A stretch of DNA of 32,729 nucleotides from Saprospiraceae bacterium (GCA_020630735.1 JAHDIP010000038.1:1-32729); one strand, 5' to 3'; counted from the stretch's first letter, positions 7,426 through 16,615 are shown. The notes: generated from the sequence alone by a model not told the origin. Made by a program: numbers and translations.

Positions 7426-8742
7426 TTGAGATTACTTGCTTTTATCACGCCACTTACAAAAGTGAAAGCCTTGCAACTATTTCAAGTGTTGCGACAAGGT
7501 TCGGTGATTTTGACGGGCGTTTTTCTAGCGAAGTCGGTATTGACTACTACAGACATCGGTGTATACGAACTGCTGTTATATATCGGAACGCTGATGAGTT
7601 TTTTCTGGGTCAATGGATTATTGCAGGGTATGTTACCGCTTTATCCAAATTTGAATAATGAGGAGCAACGGTCGTTTTTATTTAATGCTTATCTTCTTTT
7701 TGTTGGAATTGCCTTATCTGTTTTTGCCTTACTTTATTTTGGGAAATCTTTTTTATTACCTTTCTTGACTGGGCAAGGCGACTTACCTTTTTACGCTTTA
7801 TATTGCCTGTTTTTGTTAATTAATTTGCCAACGTATGTAGTCGAATATTTTTATTTGTTGAACGATAAACCGAAATTGATTTTAAGTTTTGGTATTGTAG
7901 CATTCGGTTTACAATTTTGTGCGATATTAGTTCCTGTGTTTTTAGGTTGGGGGTTGCTTTGGAGTTTTTATAGTCTTATTGGAGTGGCAATCATCAAACA
8001 TATTTGGACATTATTTATTGTTTTTAATGATGGAAAAATAGTTTATAATTTTTCATTGATTAAACAGTATTTGCAGTTAGCGGCACCGCTTATTTTGTAT
8101 GCCTTCATTGGTGGATTTGCTTTTTTGTTTGACAAGTGGTTGGTCGGTTGGTATTATCAAGATGAATCGGCTTTTGCCATTTTTACCTATGGCGCCAGAG
8201 AATTGCCTTTGGCACTTGCTTTGGCAAATGCCTTTAGTGCTGCGATGATTCCTGAAGTTGCAAAAAACCTCAAAACGGCTTTGGTTCAAATCAAAGAAAA
8301 ATCTAGAAAGTTATATCATATATTATTTCCTATTTCGATTGCTTTAATGTTGACGAGTTCATTGTTATTTCCAATAGTTTTTAATGTCAATTTTTTGGAA
8401 AGTGCAATGATATTTAATGTGTACTTATTGGTTTTAGTAAGTCGTTTATTGTTTCCACAAACAGTTCTAATAGGTTTGCAAGAAACAAAAGTGATGCTTT
8501 ATATTTCTATTATAGAACTATTTTTGAACATTGCCTTGAGTTTTTTATTGGTATATTCAATGGGTTTAGTCGGTATTGCTTTAGCTACAGTAATCGCTTA
8601 TTTATTTGAAAAAATTGCTATTACGATTTACTTGAAACGTAAGTTTGATATTACTTTGTCGCAGTATACAGATTTGCCCTTATTTAGTTTATATAGCGTT
8701 TTACTTTTTGGCTCTTTTGGTATTAGCTGGTACTTCTTTTAA
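7426..8742 (+). CDS. Polysaccharide flippase-like multi-spanning membrane protein
   Basis: This 438-residue protein is almost entirely hydrophobic helices, about 12 transmembrane segments, with short loops. It fits the MOP/polysaccharide-synthesis flippase superfamily (Wzx-like): it begins with a short amphipathic stretch and a QLFQVLRQGS helix start, has GVYELLLYIGTLMSFFWVNG in helix 2, and alternates helices evenly. It would export lipid-linked glycans across the inner membrane. No glycosyltransferases or polymerase are adjacent, so the substrate is unknown. The frame has a stop directly before 7426, so the start must be the TTG at 7426 (or a later codon such as GTG); TTG gives the best N-terminus. 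Confidence 0.75.
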   Translation: MRLLAFITPLTKVKALQLFQVLRQGSVILTGVFLAKSVLTTTDIGVYELLLYIGTLMSFFWVNGLLQGMLPLYPNLNNEEQRSFLFNAYLLFVGIALSVFALLYFGKSFLLPFLTGQGDLPFYALYCLFLLINLPTYVVEYFYLLNDKPKLILSFGIVAFGLQFCAILVPVFLGWGLLWSFYSLIGVAIIKHIWTLFIVFNDGKIVYNFSLIKQYLQLAAPLILYAFIGGFAFLFDKWLVGWYYQDESAFAIFTYGARELPLALALANAFSAAMIPEVAKNLKTALVQIKEKSRKLYHILFPISIALMLTSSLLFPIVFNVNFLESAMIFNVYLLVLVSRLLFPQTVLIGLQETKVMLYISIIELFLNIALSFLLVYSMGLVGIALATVIAYLFEKIAITIYLKRKFDITLSQYTDLPLFSLYSVLLFGSFGISWYFF

Positions 8743-8801
8743 TAACTTATTTCTGTCCAAGCACTTACCTTATATGTCTATATGTCTAAAAAAACCATCA
8801 A

Positions 8802-9617
8802 ATGAAAATTCAATACAAAGACCAGAACACTATTATTTTCGAAAGTACGATTTTTAGAACGACTTCAACAGTCATTCAAACTGCTGATGCAATTTTTGTC
8901 GTTGATCCAAATTGGTTGCCTTTCGAGGTTGAGCATATTCGTCAGTATGTAGAAGCGAATAGGAGAGGACGAACCCTTTATTTGTTGTTTACACATTCCG
9001 ACTACGATCATATTATCGGGTACAAGGCTTTTCCTGATGCGAAAATTATTGCCTCTCAAGCTTTTGTTGATATGCCCAATAAAGAAAAATGTTTGCAAGA
9101 AATTCGAGACTTTGATGATCAATATTATCTAGAACGACCATATGAAATCGAGTATCCAAAAGTAGACATAGTAGTGAAAGAAGAAGCTCAACAGTTTAGA
9201 ATTGGAGATACTGTTTTGACGTTTTATTCTGCTGCTGGACATAATGCTGATGGAATTTTTACGATTATTGAACCATTAGGGATTTGGATTGCAGGCGATT
9301 ATCTGAGCAATATCGAATTCCCATTTATTTATCATAGTAGTGTTGAGTACGAACGAACGATCAATAAAGTCGGAAAGATTTTAGTAGCGCATGACATCAA
9401 AATTTTTGTCACTGGTCATGGCGATTTTACGACTTCGACAGAAGAGGTAAAAAGACGGCAAGAAGTATCAGTTGCCTATATTCAGAAATTACGTAAAGCA
9501 ATTCAAGATAGCGAAAATATTAATTTATCTGCACACTGGTCACCGATTCCATTCCCCAAAACGATGAAGTATTATCATGATGGAAATGTAAAGCTTATGC
9601 TGAAAGAACTAATGTAA
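8802..9617 (+). CDS. Metallo-beta-lactamase-fold hydrolase
   Basis: The 271-residue protein has the metal ligands of the MBL fold: HSDYDH (H65, D67, D69, H70), a variant of HxHxDH in which the second His is Asp; H147 in SAAGHNADG; D166 in IAGDYLS; and H206 in VTGHGDF. Such proteins hydrolyse thioesters, lactones, phosphodiesters or similar bonds using one or two metal ions; the substrate cannot be read from the sequence. The HxDxDH variant may bind metal differently from class B lactamases. It has no signal peptide, so it is probably cytoplasmic. It lies downstream of the flippase with a 59-bp gap and is convergent with the STAND ATPase gene. Confidence 0.85.
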   Translation: MKIQYKDQNTIIFESTIFRTTSTVIQTADAIFVVDPNWLPFEVEHIRQYVEANRRGRTLYLLFTHSDYDHIIGYKAFPDAKIIASQAFVDMPNKEKCLQEIRDFDDQYYLERPYEIEYPKVDIVVKEEAQQFRIGDTVLTFYSAAGHNADGIFTIIEPLGIWIAGDYLSNIEFPFIYHSSVEYERTINKVGKILVAHDIKIFVTGHGDFTTSTEEVKRRQEVSVAYIQKLRKAIQDSENINLSAHWSPIPFPKTMKYYHDGNVKLMLKELM

Positions 9618-9652
9618 ATTCCTTTTCAATGATATAAAATCAAATGAGTTTA

Positions 9653-12295
9653 CTAGACTTGAGGTTCTTCTTCTTCGTTTTCTTTCTTCGATTTTATAGG
9701 ATGCCAGCCTATATAGTTAGCTGTTTTTATTCGTTTTATACATTCCAAAAAGCTCTCGGTATTATTTTTCATCGTAGGATCAATAATACCAGTAGTCAAT
9801 AAGGTAACATATTTTTCAATGTAATTTACCAAGTGTCGATTGATTTCGACAAGCCCCATTGAATTTGGTTTTACTGATTTATTTTCTTCGACTTGTTTCT
9901 TGAATTTTTCATTATGTAAAAGGAAATACCTGAAGTAGTCAATATAGCTAATGTGTGTAGTGATAATACGAGAAGCATACAGATTTTTGAGCGGCTCTTT
10001 TATCGTAGAAAAAGTAAATTTACTTCGACAATAAGTATCTACTGAAAAACCTAATTCTTCGAGGGTATGCTCAAAATACATATCCATACTTTTTTTGTAA
10101 TTAGCAACGACTTCATAAACATTGTCAATTACTTTTTCAAATTCGTAGGTACAATTATTCGGGTTGAAACCTGTCATTTGGAAAAGCGGTTTGTAGTTTT
10201 TAGAAGGACTATCGCTAGCTTCTAATGCAGAGAAATATTCAAAATGAACAATCAAATAGCGCAAATAGATATAGCCAGACGCATTGAGTTGAACGGTTAT
10301 TTTATTCAATTCATTTTCGATAATTAAAGACTCTCTACCATCCGATTTTTTTGCATTTATGCGTTCTATTTTTTTGATTTCATCAGTAAAGTCAAAGCCA
10401 TTAAAAGCATTGTTGGCATCATAAGTGCCGCCTTTGTTATAAATTGTAATAAGGTGCGCCCAACTTGCTTTCGAAACGACAAAATAATTAGACAACCAAT
10501 GAAATAATATCCGTGGATCAGGATAAATGACTGCTAATACTTTGTACAAATCATAGAGACCAACTCTAGTCGGTTTAATTTGTAGTAGTCGTTTTTTATT
10601 ATGCGGAAAACCGTTAGGGTAAGACATATTTGCGACAACCGTTAAAATGAGTCTTGATTCTCGGCAATAGCCTTTATCTGTTCCGCCTATTTTTTTATTG
10701 AAGTGATTGGTAGCAAAGTTTTTAAGAAAATTATTTTGAATAAGATATTTAATCAGCCCATTAAAAATAATACTTCGAGCACCATTTTTTACAGTACTTG
10801 CAATATTATTGTACTCTTCCAAATCAACATTGACAATGCTTACACTTTTCCCTTCCTTCTGTTTTGATTCGCTCAATTTCGTTAATGCCTGAAAGAGTTT
10901 TCGATAATCAAAATTGAAGAGTGGTAAATAAACAGTGTTGGTATAGTTTTCCTTATTTATAATTTTGACCAAAGCATTTAATGTTCCTTTTTTGCTTCGT
11001 TCTGATAAATAATCATCCGCTATTCTTACACGTCTGCTTATAATCTTACTACCTGATGACGTCAACAAAAAACGCTCTTTGTTCATTTTTGGGAATAGTC
11101 GATCAAAGGTGTGGGCAGGAGTAATTGCTAGATTCGCTTCACGACAAACAAGGAGGAAAACAATTTTCCCATCAAAGTCAAAATGAATATCTAAATCATC
11201 ATCTTGACAGATAACTATTAGTTGTTCTCGCACATCCAAAAAGTCTGCCCAGAGTTGATCGGTTAGGTACTCATTACGTAGTTCATCCAAATTGTCAAAG
11301 CAAAAAATATGATTTGTATAACCCTTGTTCTTTAAGAAAAAGATACACTCAAATAAATACATAAAGAGTGTTTGTACAAAAGGAAGATTCTTTACAAAGT
11401 CATTGATGTCTTTTTCCTTAGTAGGCCATTTAGCTTCTAGTTGTTTCTTATTCAAAGCCACTAAGGAATTCCAAATGTTTTCACCATTATCTCCACGTTC
11501 ATTAAAAAAATCGATAAAACTGGCAGAATGATAAACGATAAACGGTAAGGCAACACTACGTCGCAATTGGCGTTCCAAACGATTACCTATATGCGTTTTG
11601 ATCAGGTTTTGTTGTTTGCCAAAAGTACGAGTAGTAGAGGTCAGGTTGATGATTTCGAAAAAGTAATTTTCTTGTTCAATACGTTTTTTAAACCAACGAG
11701 TAAAAGTCGTTTTACCGTTACCACTATAACCCGATAAAATATAGATTGGATGATAATTATTACTTCTTGGGTCGATAGCATCTTTTAGGTTTTGCTCCGC
11801 ATCCAAAAATTTTTGTATCTCTACAAAAACGTTTTCCTCAAAATCAGTTTCTTTAAGTCCCTTTGATTTATAGTTATATTCAAAATCGTATGGAGAATAG
11901 AGTAGTAGTTCTTTGTAAGAAAGTTTCGAAAATTTACTAGGATTAGATGTTGTTTTTATTTTTTGTTCTCCTATTACTGTAACAGCATCACCTAATATTT
12001 CTCCGATTAAATCGGTAGGTTTTTCAGTACTAGTTGATCCTTTCTTTTGATTGTTTTGGATCAAGACTAAAAGGTCTAAAATGTCAATAGTTAGTTTAGC
12101 TTCCTCAGTATTTTCCATATCATCGCTGATCGTCCCTATTCGAGCCTTTTCAACGATTTTGAAATACCGTCTAGATGCAAGGAGGGCTTCCTTCTGATAA
12201 GGTAAACCACTTGTAAGTAGTACAAGTGCATCAATCGCCTTCTCTAACTCATTTTTGGCGATCAGATTTTGTATTGCTTTTATTTTTTCTTCCAT
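9653..12295 (-). CDS. EAD11-like / STAND-type P-loop ATPase, candidate conflict-system switch
   Basis: This 880-residue protein is the least familiar gene here. Residues 1-80 form a small helical domain with the pattern LIAKNELEKAIDALVLL, then ALLASRRYFKIVEKARIGTIS, then an LTIDILDLL helix. This is the pattern of effector-associated domain 11 (EAD11) from bacterial NLR-like conflict systems. A low-complexity linker follows (about 85-125), then a P-loop NTPase: Walker A GYSGNGKTT (189-197), Walker B IFCFDNLDE (330-338) and a sensor-like strand FLLVCRE (380-386), as in STAND/NACHT ATPases. About 490 residues beyond are mixed helical with no family I recognise, perhaps winged-helix plus a sensor region; the C-terminus is acidic. 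There is no recognisable effector domain, so an effector with a matching EAD may lie elsewhere. The gene stands alone. Confidence 0.72.
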   Translation of the reverse strand: MEEKIKAIQNLIAKNELEKAIDALVLLTSGLPYQKEALLASRRYFKIVEKARIGTISDDMENTEEAKLTIDILDLLVLIQNNQKKGSTSTEKPTDLIGEILGDAVTVIGEQKIKTTSNPSKFSKLSYKELLLYSPYDFEYNYKSKGLKETDFEENVFVEIQKFLDAEQNLKDAIDPRSNNYHPIYILSGYSGNGKTTFTRWFKKRIEQENYFFEIINLTSTTRTFGKQQNLIKTHIGNRLERQLRRSVALPFIVYHSASFIDFFNERGDNGENIWNSLVALNKKQLEAKWPTKEKDINDFVKNLPFVQTLFMYLFECIFFLKNKGYTNHIFCFDNLDELRNEYLTDQLWADFLDVREQLIVICQDDDLDIHFDFDGKIVFLLVCREANLAITPAHTFDRLFPKMNKERFLLTSSGSKIISRRVRIADDYLSERSKKGTLNALVKIINKENYTNTVYLPLFNFDYRKLFQALTKLSESKQKEGKSVSIVNVDLEEYNNIASTVKNGARSIIFNGLIKYLIQNNFLKNFATNHFNKKIGGTDKGYCRESRLILTVVANMSYPNGFPHNKKRLLQIKPTRVGLYDLYKVLAVIYPDPRILFHWLSNYFVVSKASWAHLITIYNKGGTYDANNAFNGFDFTDEIKKIERINAKKSDGRESLIIENELNKITVQLNASGYIYLRYLIVHFEYFSALEASDSPSKNYKPLFQMTGFNPNNCTYEFEKVIDNVYEVVANYKKSMDMYFEHTLEELGFSVDTYCRSKFTFSTIKEPLKNLYASRIITTHISYIDYFRYFLLHNEKFKKQVEENKSVKPNSMGLVEINRHLVNYIEKYVTLLTTGIIDPTMKNNTESFLECIKRIKTANYIGWHPIKSKKENEEEEPQV

Positions 12296-12326
12296 GTAAA
12301 TACGTTCCTAATATTTTCAGTGCCTT

Positions 12327-12343
12327 CGCTTAAACTTTAAGCG
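12327..12343 (-). promoter_or_regulatory. Perfect 17-bp palindrome upstream of the STAND ATPase gene
   Basis: CGCTTAAACTTTAAGCG has 8-bp half-sites around one central base and lies 31-47 bp before the ATPase start codon. On the minus strand a TACCTTTA box, one mismatch from TAnnTTTG, lies immediately upstream. It is a plausible operator or short hairpin in the leader. No regulator is known. Confidence 0.3.
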
Positions 12344-12441
12344 TTAAAGGTATGAAAAAAGAAGAGCTTAGGAAAATATTGGTACAGAAGAAATTAGAAA
12401 AAAATATAATATCAAATGAAGAGAAAAAATCGGTTAATAAA

Positions 12442-12531
12442 AATAAAAGTTAAAATGAAAATTACGCTAATTCGGTTTAGTTTAAATAAGCATTTTGAAT
12501 TGATGCCTTTATTTTCATTTTAACTTTTATT
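12442..12531. repeat. Perfect 21-bp inverted repeat in the STAND ATPase upstream region
   Basis: AATAAAAGTTAAAATGAAAA(T) at 12442-12462 recurs exactly in inverse at 12511-12531 with a 48-bp spacer. The A/T-rich arms would form a long hairpin. The 348 bp between the ATPase start (12295) and the nitronate monooxygenase stop (12644) hold this repeat, the 17-bp palindrome and family-1 copy B, and no convincing gene. Confidence 0.6.
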
Positions 12532-12538
12532 AGCAATT

Positions 12539-12644
12539 TATACCTATCGGTATTCGGTTATCGGATCATCATCGGTTACTACCGTTTAACTTTCAGTAGC
12601 TTTAAACGTTTGGCAATCCGAAAACCACTTTGGTTTCAGTATAT
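12539..12644 (+). repeat. Palindromic intergenic repeat, family 1, copy B
   Basis: Same orientation and layout as copy A: TATACC, TATTCGGTTATCGGATCATC on the left and TTGGCAATCCGAAAACCACT then CAGTATAT on the right, with TTTCAGTAGCTTTAAACG between. An inner CGTTTAA/TTAAACG pair can extend the fold. The right end abuts the stop codon of the convergent-side minus-strand gene (TAA at 12644-12646). So it lies directly at the 3' end of that transcript, where a hairpin could end or protect the mRNA. Confidence 0.8.
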
Positions 12645-13618
12645 TATCCATATCGCTCTAATAGCAAACGCTGTTCCTTTATGGCTTCAATAAATTCCTT
12701 CTTTAGTCTAGAAACCAAATCTGCAGTTGGCAAAATATCAGTAATTGTAGCAACTCCTTGCCCCGCAGACCATAAGGTTTTCCATGCTTTAGCTTCGGCT
12801 TTTTCAGCATCTAGTTCTTCTCCAAAATCAACTTTAGCCTTATTTGCCCAAAGTTCTTTTGTAATCCCCATAGCCTCTAAACTTGGACGAAGGAAATTGG
12901 CACTTACACCAGACACTGCAGCTGTATAAACGATATCACTTGCACCAGTATCAATAATCATTTGTTGATATGCCTCATCTGCTCGGCTTTCTTCTACATT
13001 GATAAATCGAGTACCCATATAGGCGAGGTCGGCTCCCATTTGCATAGCTGAAGCAATATCTCTACCTGTACTGATACAGCCTGAAAGTAGAATTGTTTTA
13101 TCAAAGAAAGTTTTAATTTCTCCTACCAAAGACATTGGATTTATCGTACCAGCATGACCACCTGCACCAGCAGCTACTAGAATTAATCCATCAACTCCAG
13201 CTTCTGCGGCTTTCTCTGCATGTCTACGTTTGATGACATCGTGAAAGACCAAGCCACCATATTGGTGTACAGCATCAATTAGCTCCGAAACAGCTCCAAG
13301 CGAAGTAATAATTAAAGGAACTTTATGTTTTATGCAAATTGCTAAATCGGCATGTAAACGAGGATTTGTCTTATGCACAATAAGGTTGACACCAAAAGGA
13401 GCAGCTTTTTTGCCAGTCTCTTTTTCAAAAGCATCTAAAGCCGTATTGATTTCAATCAACCATTCTTCGAAACCTTCACTTGTTCGATGGTTTAAGGCTG
13501 GAAAGGTACCTACAATTCCATTTTTACAACATTCAATGACCAGTTTCGGTCCAGAAATCAAAAACATAGGCGCTGCTACAGCAGGCAAGGATAAGTCGTT
13601 TATAAAAGAAGCTTTCAT
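12644..13618 (-). CDS. Nitronate monooxygenase / 2-nitropropane dioxygenase family flavoenzyme
   Basis: The 324-residue TIM-barrel protein has the early strand SLPAVAAPMFLISGP and the FMN/active-site loop GAGGHAG (151-157), followed by a phosphate-binding region (SGCISTGRDIASAMQMGADL, then MGTRFI). It belongs to the NPD family, which includes nitronate monooxygenases and FabK-type enoyl reductases. The GGHAG loop fits class I nitronate monooxygenases, where the His is the base, but the adjacent enoyl-CoA hydratase gene leaves an enoyl-thioester reductase role possible. It is the second gene of a two-gene minus-strand unit, 30 bp after the hydratase. Confidence 0.87.
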   Translation of the reverse strand: MKASFINDLSLPAVAAPMFLISGPKLVIECCKNGIVGTFPALNHRTSEGFEEWLIEINTALDAFEKETGKKAAPFGVNLIVHKTNPRLHADLAICIKHKVPLIITSLGAVSELIDAVHQYGGLVFHDVIKRRHAEKAAEAGVDGLILVAAGAGGHAGTINPMSLVGEIKTFFDKTILLSGCISTGRDIASAMQMGADLAYMGTRFINVEESRADEAYQQMIIDTGASDIVYTAAVSGVSANFLRPSLEAMGITKELWANKAKVDFGEELDAEKAEAKAWKTLWSAGQGVATITDILPTADLVSRLKKEFIEAIKEQRLLLERYG

Positions 13619-13648
13619 TAATTATTTTTTTATGCTATTTTTTTGACA

Positions 13649-14398
13649 TCAAATCTCTTTCTTGAAATTCTTCAAGGTATCAATTTTATCTGTCAATTCT
13701 ACCTTAAATTCTATTTCATAATCTAATCCCTCTTTCAAGGTATGAAGATTTCCATACTGATATAAATGTTTTATAGCCGAAATTGTTTGCGCACTATTCT
13801 TAATAATTTGATTGGCTAGATTTTCTGTGGTCTCTTGCAGGGCTGCCAAAGGTACAGATTGATTGACTAATCCGATGGCTTCGGCTTCTTTTCCAGAGAT
13901 TGTTTTAGCTGTAAAAGATAATTCTTTTGCCTTTCTTAATCCGACCTGTTCACGCAGTCGTTGGGTCATTCCCCATTTAGGAGGTATCCCAAATTTTGCA
14001 TGAGTATCGCCGATTTTTGCTTCATCAGCTGCAACAATTAAATCAAAAGCCATCAAAATTTCTAAAGCTCCTGTAAAGCAATAGCCGTTTAATTTAGCAA
14101 TAGTTACTTGAGGCATATTTTCGAGTAAAGCCATTATAGCCATTCCATCTTCCCACATTTTAAAACCAGGTTCTATTTTTGTTTTTTGAAAAACGGAGAG
14201 GTCCACACCTGCCGACCAAGATTTTCCTTCCCCTTGTACGATAACAACTCGGCAACTGTTATCTTTTTCAATAGTCTCCAAAAGTGTACGCCATTCTTGT
14301 AACATAACAGCTGTAAAGGCATTTAGTTTTTCAGGTCGAAAAAGAGTAATCCAAGCAATTTCGCCTTTTTTCTCGTATTTGATTTCTGTTAAATTCAT
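13649..14398 (-). CDS. Enoyl-CoA hydratase/isomerase family protein
   Basis: This 249-residue crotonase-fold protein has the two oxyanion-hole segments, WSAGVDLS (about 61-68) and NGYCFTGALEILMAFDLIVA (about 104-123). The first catalytic Glu (in GALEI) is present. At the place of the second Glu (rat Glu164) I read His in DTHAKFGIPPKWG, so hydratase chemistry is not assured; isomerase or other crotonase reactions are possible. It is the first gene of a two-gene unit with the nitronate monooxygenase and is divergent from the GPH transporter across 144 bp. It probably works on an acyl-CoA intermediate. Confidence 0.85.
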   Translation of the reverse strand: MNLTEIKYEKKGEIAWITLFRPEKLNAFTAVMLQEWRTLLETIEKDNSCRVVIVQGEGKSWSAGVDLSVFQKTKIEPGFKMWEDGMAIMALLENMPQVTIAKLNGYCFTGALEILMAFDLIVAADEAKIGDTHAKFGIPPKWGMTQRLREQVGLRKAKELSFTAKTISGKEAEAIGLVNQSVPLAALQETTENLANQIIKNSAQTISAIKHLYQYGNLHTLKEGLDYEIEFKVELTDKIDTLKNFKKEI

Positions 14399-14542
14399 AA
14401 GTGGAGATGGTTTGGTTATTTAAACTCTAAAGTAAAAATAATAATACGATAATTGTTGATTATTTATTATTAGTAGTATTTGACATACAAGAATATTTCT
14501 GTTTTTAGAGATAAAAATGTAAGTTTATCAAAAATCTAAAGG

Positions 14543-15961
14543 ATGAAACGATTAACCACTAGAACCAAATTAATGTATGGCTTTGGCTTTTCTGCTCAAG
14601 GAATCAAAGATGGACTCTTTCAGCTTTTTCTATTTTTTTATTTTAGTCAAGTACTTGGATTAGACCAAGCACTCGCAGGCCTAACCACTTTTATCGCTTT
14701 ACTTTTTGATGCATTTTCTGATCCAATTGTAGGAATGGTTTCCGATAAATGGCAATCTAAGAAATGGGGGAGAAGACATCCTTTTATGTTTGCGTCAGCT
14801 ATTCCATTAGGCATATTTACCTATCTACTTTTTTTACCTCCTGATGGCTTGGGACAGATGGGCTTGTTTTGGTGGTTAACTATTTTTACGATTTTGGTAC
14901 GTTTGTGTTTAACTCTTTATCTCGTTCCTGGTATGTCACTTGGAGCAGAGTTAACGACCGATTACGAAGAGCGTACTTCGGTAACGAGTTATCGAATTAT
15001 GTTTGCTGCTTTCCTGCCTGCTTTAATTATTATCTATGGTTTATTAAACGTTTTCACTCCCACAGAAACCATTTCAAATGGCATGCTAAATGCAGCAGCT
15101 TATCCACGCTTTGCACTGCTTTGCGGAGTATTAATGATTATTACAATCCTTATAAGTACATGGGGAACCTTAGATACTATACCTTCTTTACCCCAAGCAA
15201 ATGAATCTGAGCAACGGGCATCTTTAGGTCAAATTATATCGAAGTTTAGATCTGCATTTAAAATGAAGTCATATCGAAGCTTGGTTTTATTTATCATGAC
15301 GATCTATATTGCAATTGGAGTAGGAACTGTTTTTGTTCCTTATTTTGTTACGTATTATTTTGGATTGTCGGAAAAGGAATTAGCACTATTGCCGATTGCA
15401 TCTGGAGTAGCAGGTTTTTTATCTGTTTTTGTAACACCAATCATGGGTCGAAAATTTGATAAACGAAAAGCAACAATAATCAGTACATTTTTACTAGCTA
15501 TTTTTTTTAGTCTTTCTTATAATTTGCGAATATTAGGGCTCTTTCCAGAAAATGGCTCACCTAATTTATTGCCAATATTTATGGTATTTACATTTGGAGG
15601 ATACCTATTTATTTTTGTAACTATGAGTATGGTAAATTCAATGATGGCAGATGTTGTAGACGATTATGACCTACAAACGAATGAACGAGAAGAAGGCTTG
15701 TTTTTTTCTACAATGTCATTTGCTTATAAGTGTACTGTGGGCTTGGGTTATCTAGTAGCGGGACTAATCCTTAAAGCAATTGCTTTTCCAAAACAAGTAG
15801 ATCTAAAAGATGTTCCTCCTGAAAAATTAGAATGGTTGGGCTACATCGGAGGACCAATTTTATTTCTGATGTATCTCTCTTCCATTTATTTTATTATGAC
15901 TTATCCGATTACAAAAAGTAGATATCAAGAGATAAGAAAAAGCCTTGAAGCAAGAGTATAA
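14543..15961 (+). CDS. GPH-type (MelB-like) major facilitator symporter
   Basis: The 472-residue protein has about 12 membrane helices. Near the N-terminus it carries DAFSDPIVGMVSDKWQSKKW, the helix II DAxxDPxxG motif of the glycoside-pentoside-hexuronide:cation symporters in which the Asp residues bind Na+ or H+, and then the loop WGRRHPFMF. It also has DDYDLQTNEREEG, the cytoplasmic loop before helix XI. It would import a sugar-like or other polar solute with a cation. Many GPH members near lipid-catabolic genes have unknown substrates. It is convergent with the TetR gene, 21 bp apart. Confidence 0.88.
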   Translation: MKRLTTRTKLMYGFGFSAQGIKDGLFQLFLFFYFSQVLGLDQALAGLTTFIALLFDAFSDPIVGMVSDKWQSKKWGRRHPFMFASAIPLGIFTYLLFLPPDGLGQMGLFWWLTIFTILVRLCLTLYLVPGMSLGAELTTDYEERTSVTSYRIMFAAFLPALIIIYGLLNVFTPTETISNGMLNAAAYPRFALLCGVLMIITILISTWGTLDTIPSLPQANESEQRASLGQIISKFRSAFKMKSYRSLVLFIMTIYIAIGVGTVFVPYFVTYYFGLSEKELALLPIASGVAGFLSVFVTPIMGRKFDKRKATIISTFLLAIFFSLSYNLRILGLFPENGSPNLLPIFMVFTFGGYLFIFVTMSMVNSMMADVVDDYDLQTNEREEGLFFSTMSFAYKCTVGLGYLVAGLILKAIAFPKQVDLKDVPPEKLEWLGYIGGPILFLMYLSSIYFIMTYPITKSRYQEIRKSLEARV

Positions 15962-15982
15962 AGTTTTATTTTTAAAAGTGGC

Positions 15983-16615
15983 TTATTCCTTTTTTTTTGT
16001 TTTAAAAAAAGCTCTAAACCGCTCTTTACCTTTTTCTGTGAGGTAAGGATAAGTAATCGCAAAATTCGCTTCCATTCCTTTCAGAACAAAATCACCTTCG
16101 ACTTCACGAATGGTCATTTGTGCAAACCAAAAATGATTATTGATCCAAATTTGTTGTGCTAAATGATCGTAGAGTTCAGGCATTTCAGGTGGAGGCGGTT
16201 TTAAGTAACCCTTTCCAATCGAGAGGTAGTTGATGTTTTTTATTATTTGAATCGCTTCTTTTATTTGTATGTTTACTGCTGCTTTTAATTCAGGATACAT
16301 TTGTAAAATGTTATGTGTATCTAGGTAAAAGAAGCGGTATTTTTTTTCAAATTCAAAATATTTTTTAGCCGTACTTATTCCATAATCTTCTTCAGATAGT
16401 AAAGCATTATCACCATACACATCAGCTTTGAGGTGCTCGCCAATATAATCGAAAACAGCAAAAACTAAATCTTTTTTTGTGCCAAAATGATAATTGAAAT
16501 TACTTAAACTTACTTCAGCTCGTTCGGCAATATCCTGATTTTTGACATTCGCCAATCCTTGTTCGTTGAAGAGTTCAATAGCTGAAAGAATAATCTTCTT
16601 CTTTGTTTTATTCAT
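15983..16615 (-). CDS. TetR-family transcriptional regulator
   Basis: This 210-residue protein has an N-terminal helix-turn-helix: KKIILSAIELFNEQGLANVKN, then QDIAERAEVSLSNFNYHFGTKKDLV at about 24-48. The YHFGTKKDL recognition/turn segment is typical of TetR proteins. The C-terminal ligand-binding part (about 60-210) is divergent, as usual, and rich in aromatic residues. It is likely a repressor that releases DNA on binding an acyl-CoA or pathway intermediate. Its gene is divergent from the monooxygenase across 221 bp. A perfect palindrome at 16728-16751 lies on the promoter there and is the best candidate operator. Confidence 0.9.
   Translation of the reverse strand: MNKTKKKIILSAIELFNEQGLANVKNQDIAERAEVSLSNFNYHFGTKKDLVFAVFDYIGEHLKADVYGDNALLSEEDYGISTAKKYFEFEKKYRFFYLDTHNILQMYPELKAAVNIQIKEAIQIIKNINYLSIGKGYLKPPPPEMPELYDHLAQQIWINNHFWFAQMTIREVEGDFVLKGMEANFAITYPYLTEKGKERFRAFFKTKKKE

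Noticed and set aside
12352-12453. A 33-codon Lys-rich ORF (MKKEELRKILVQKK) divergent from the STAND ATPase gene
   Set aside because: Low complexity, A-rich, runs into the inverted repeat at 12442, and has no recognisable start signal or homologue by eye. It could be a real small protein but I cannot support it.
12442-12531. Rho-independent terminator
   Set aside because: The arms are A/T-only and 48 bp apart, with no G/C stem; it is listed as an inverted repeat only.
14399-14542. Divergent promoters between the crotonase and GPH genes
   Set aside because: The region is A/T-rich and repetitive, and no box matched TAnnTTTG on either strand with a plausible partner.
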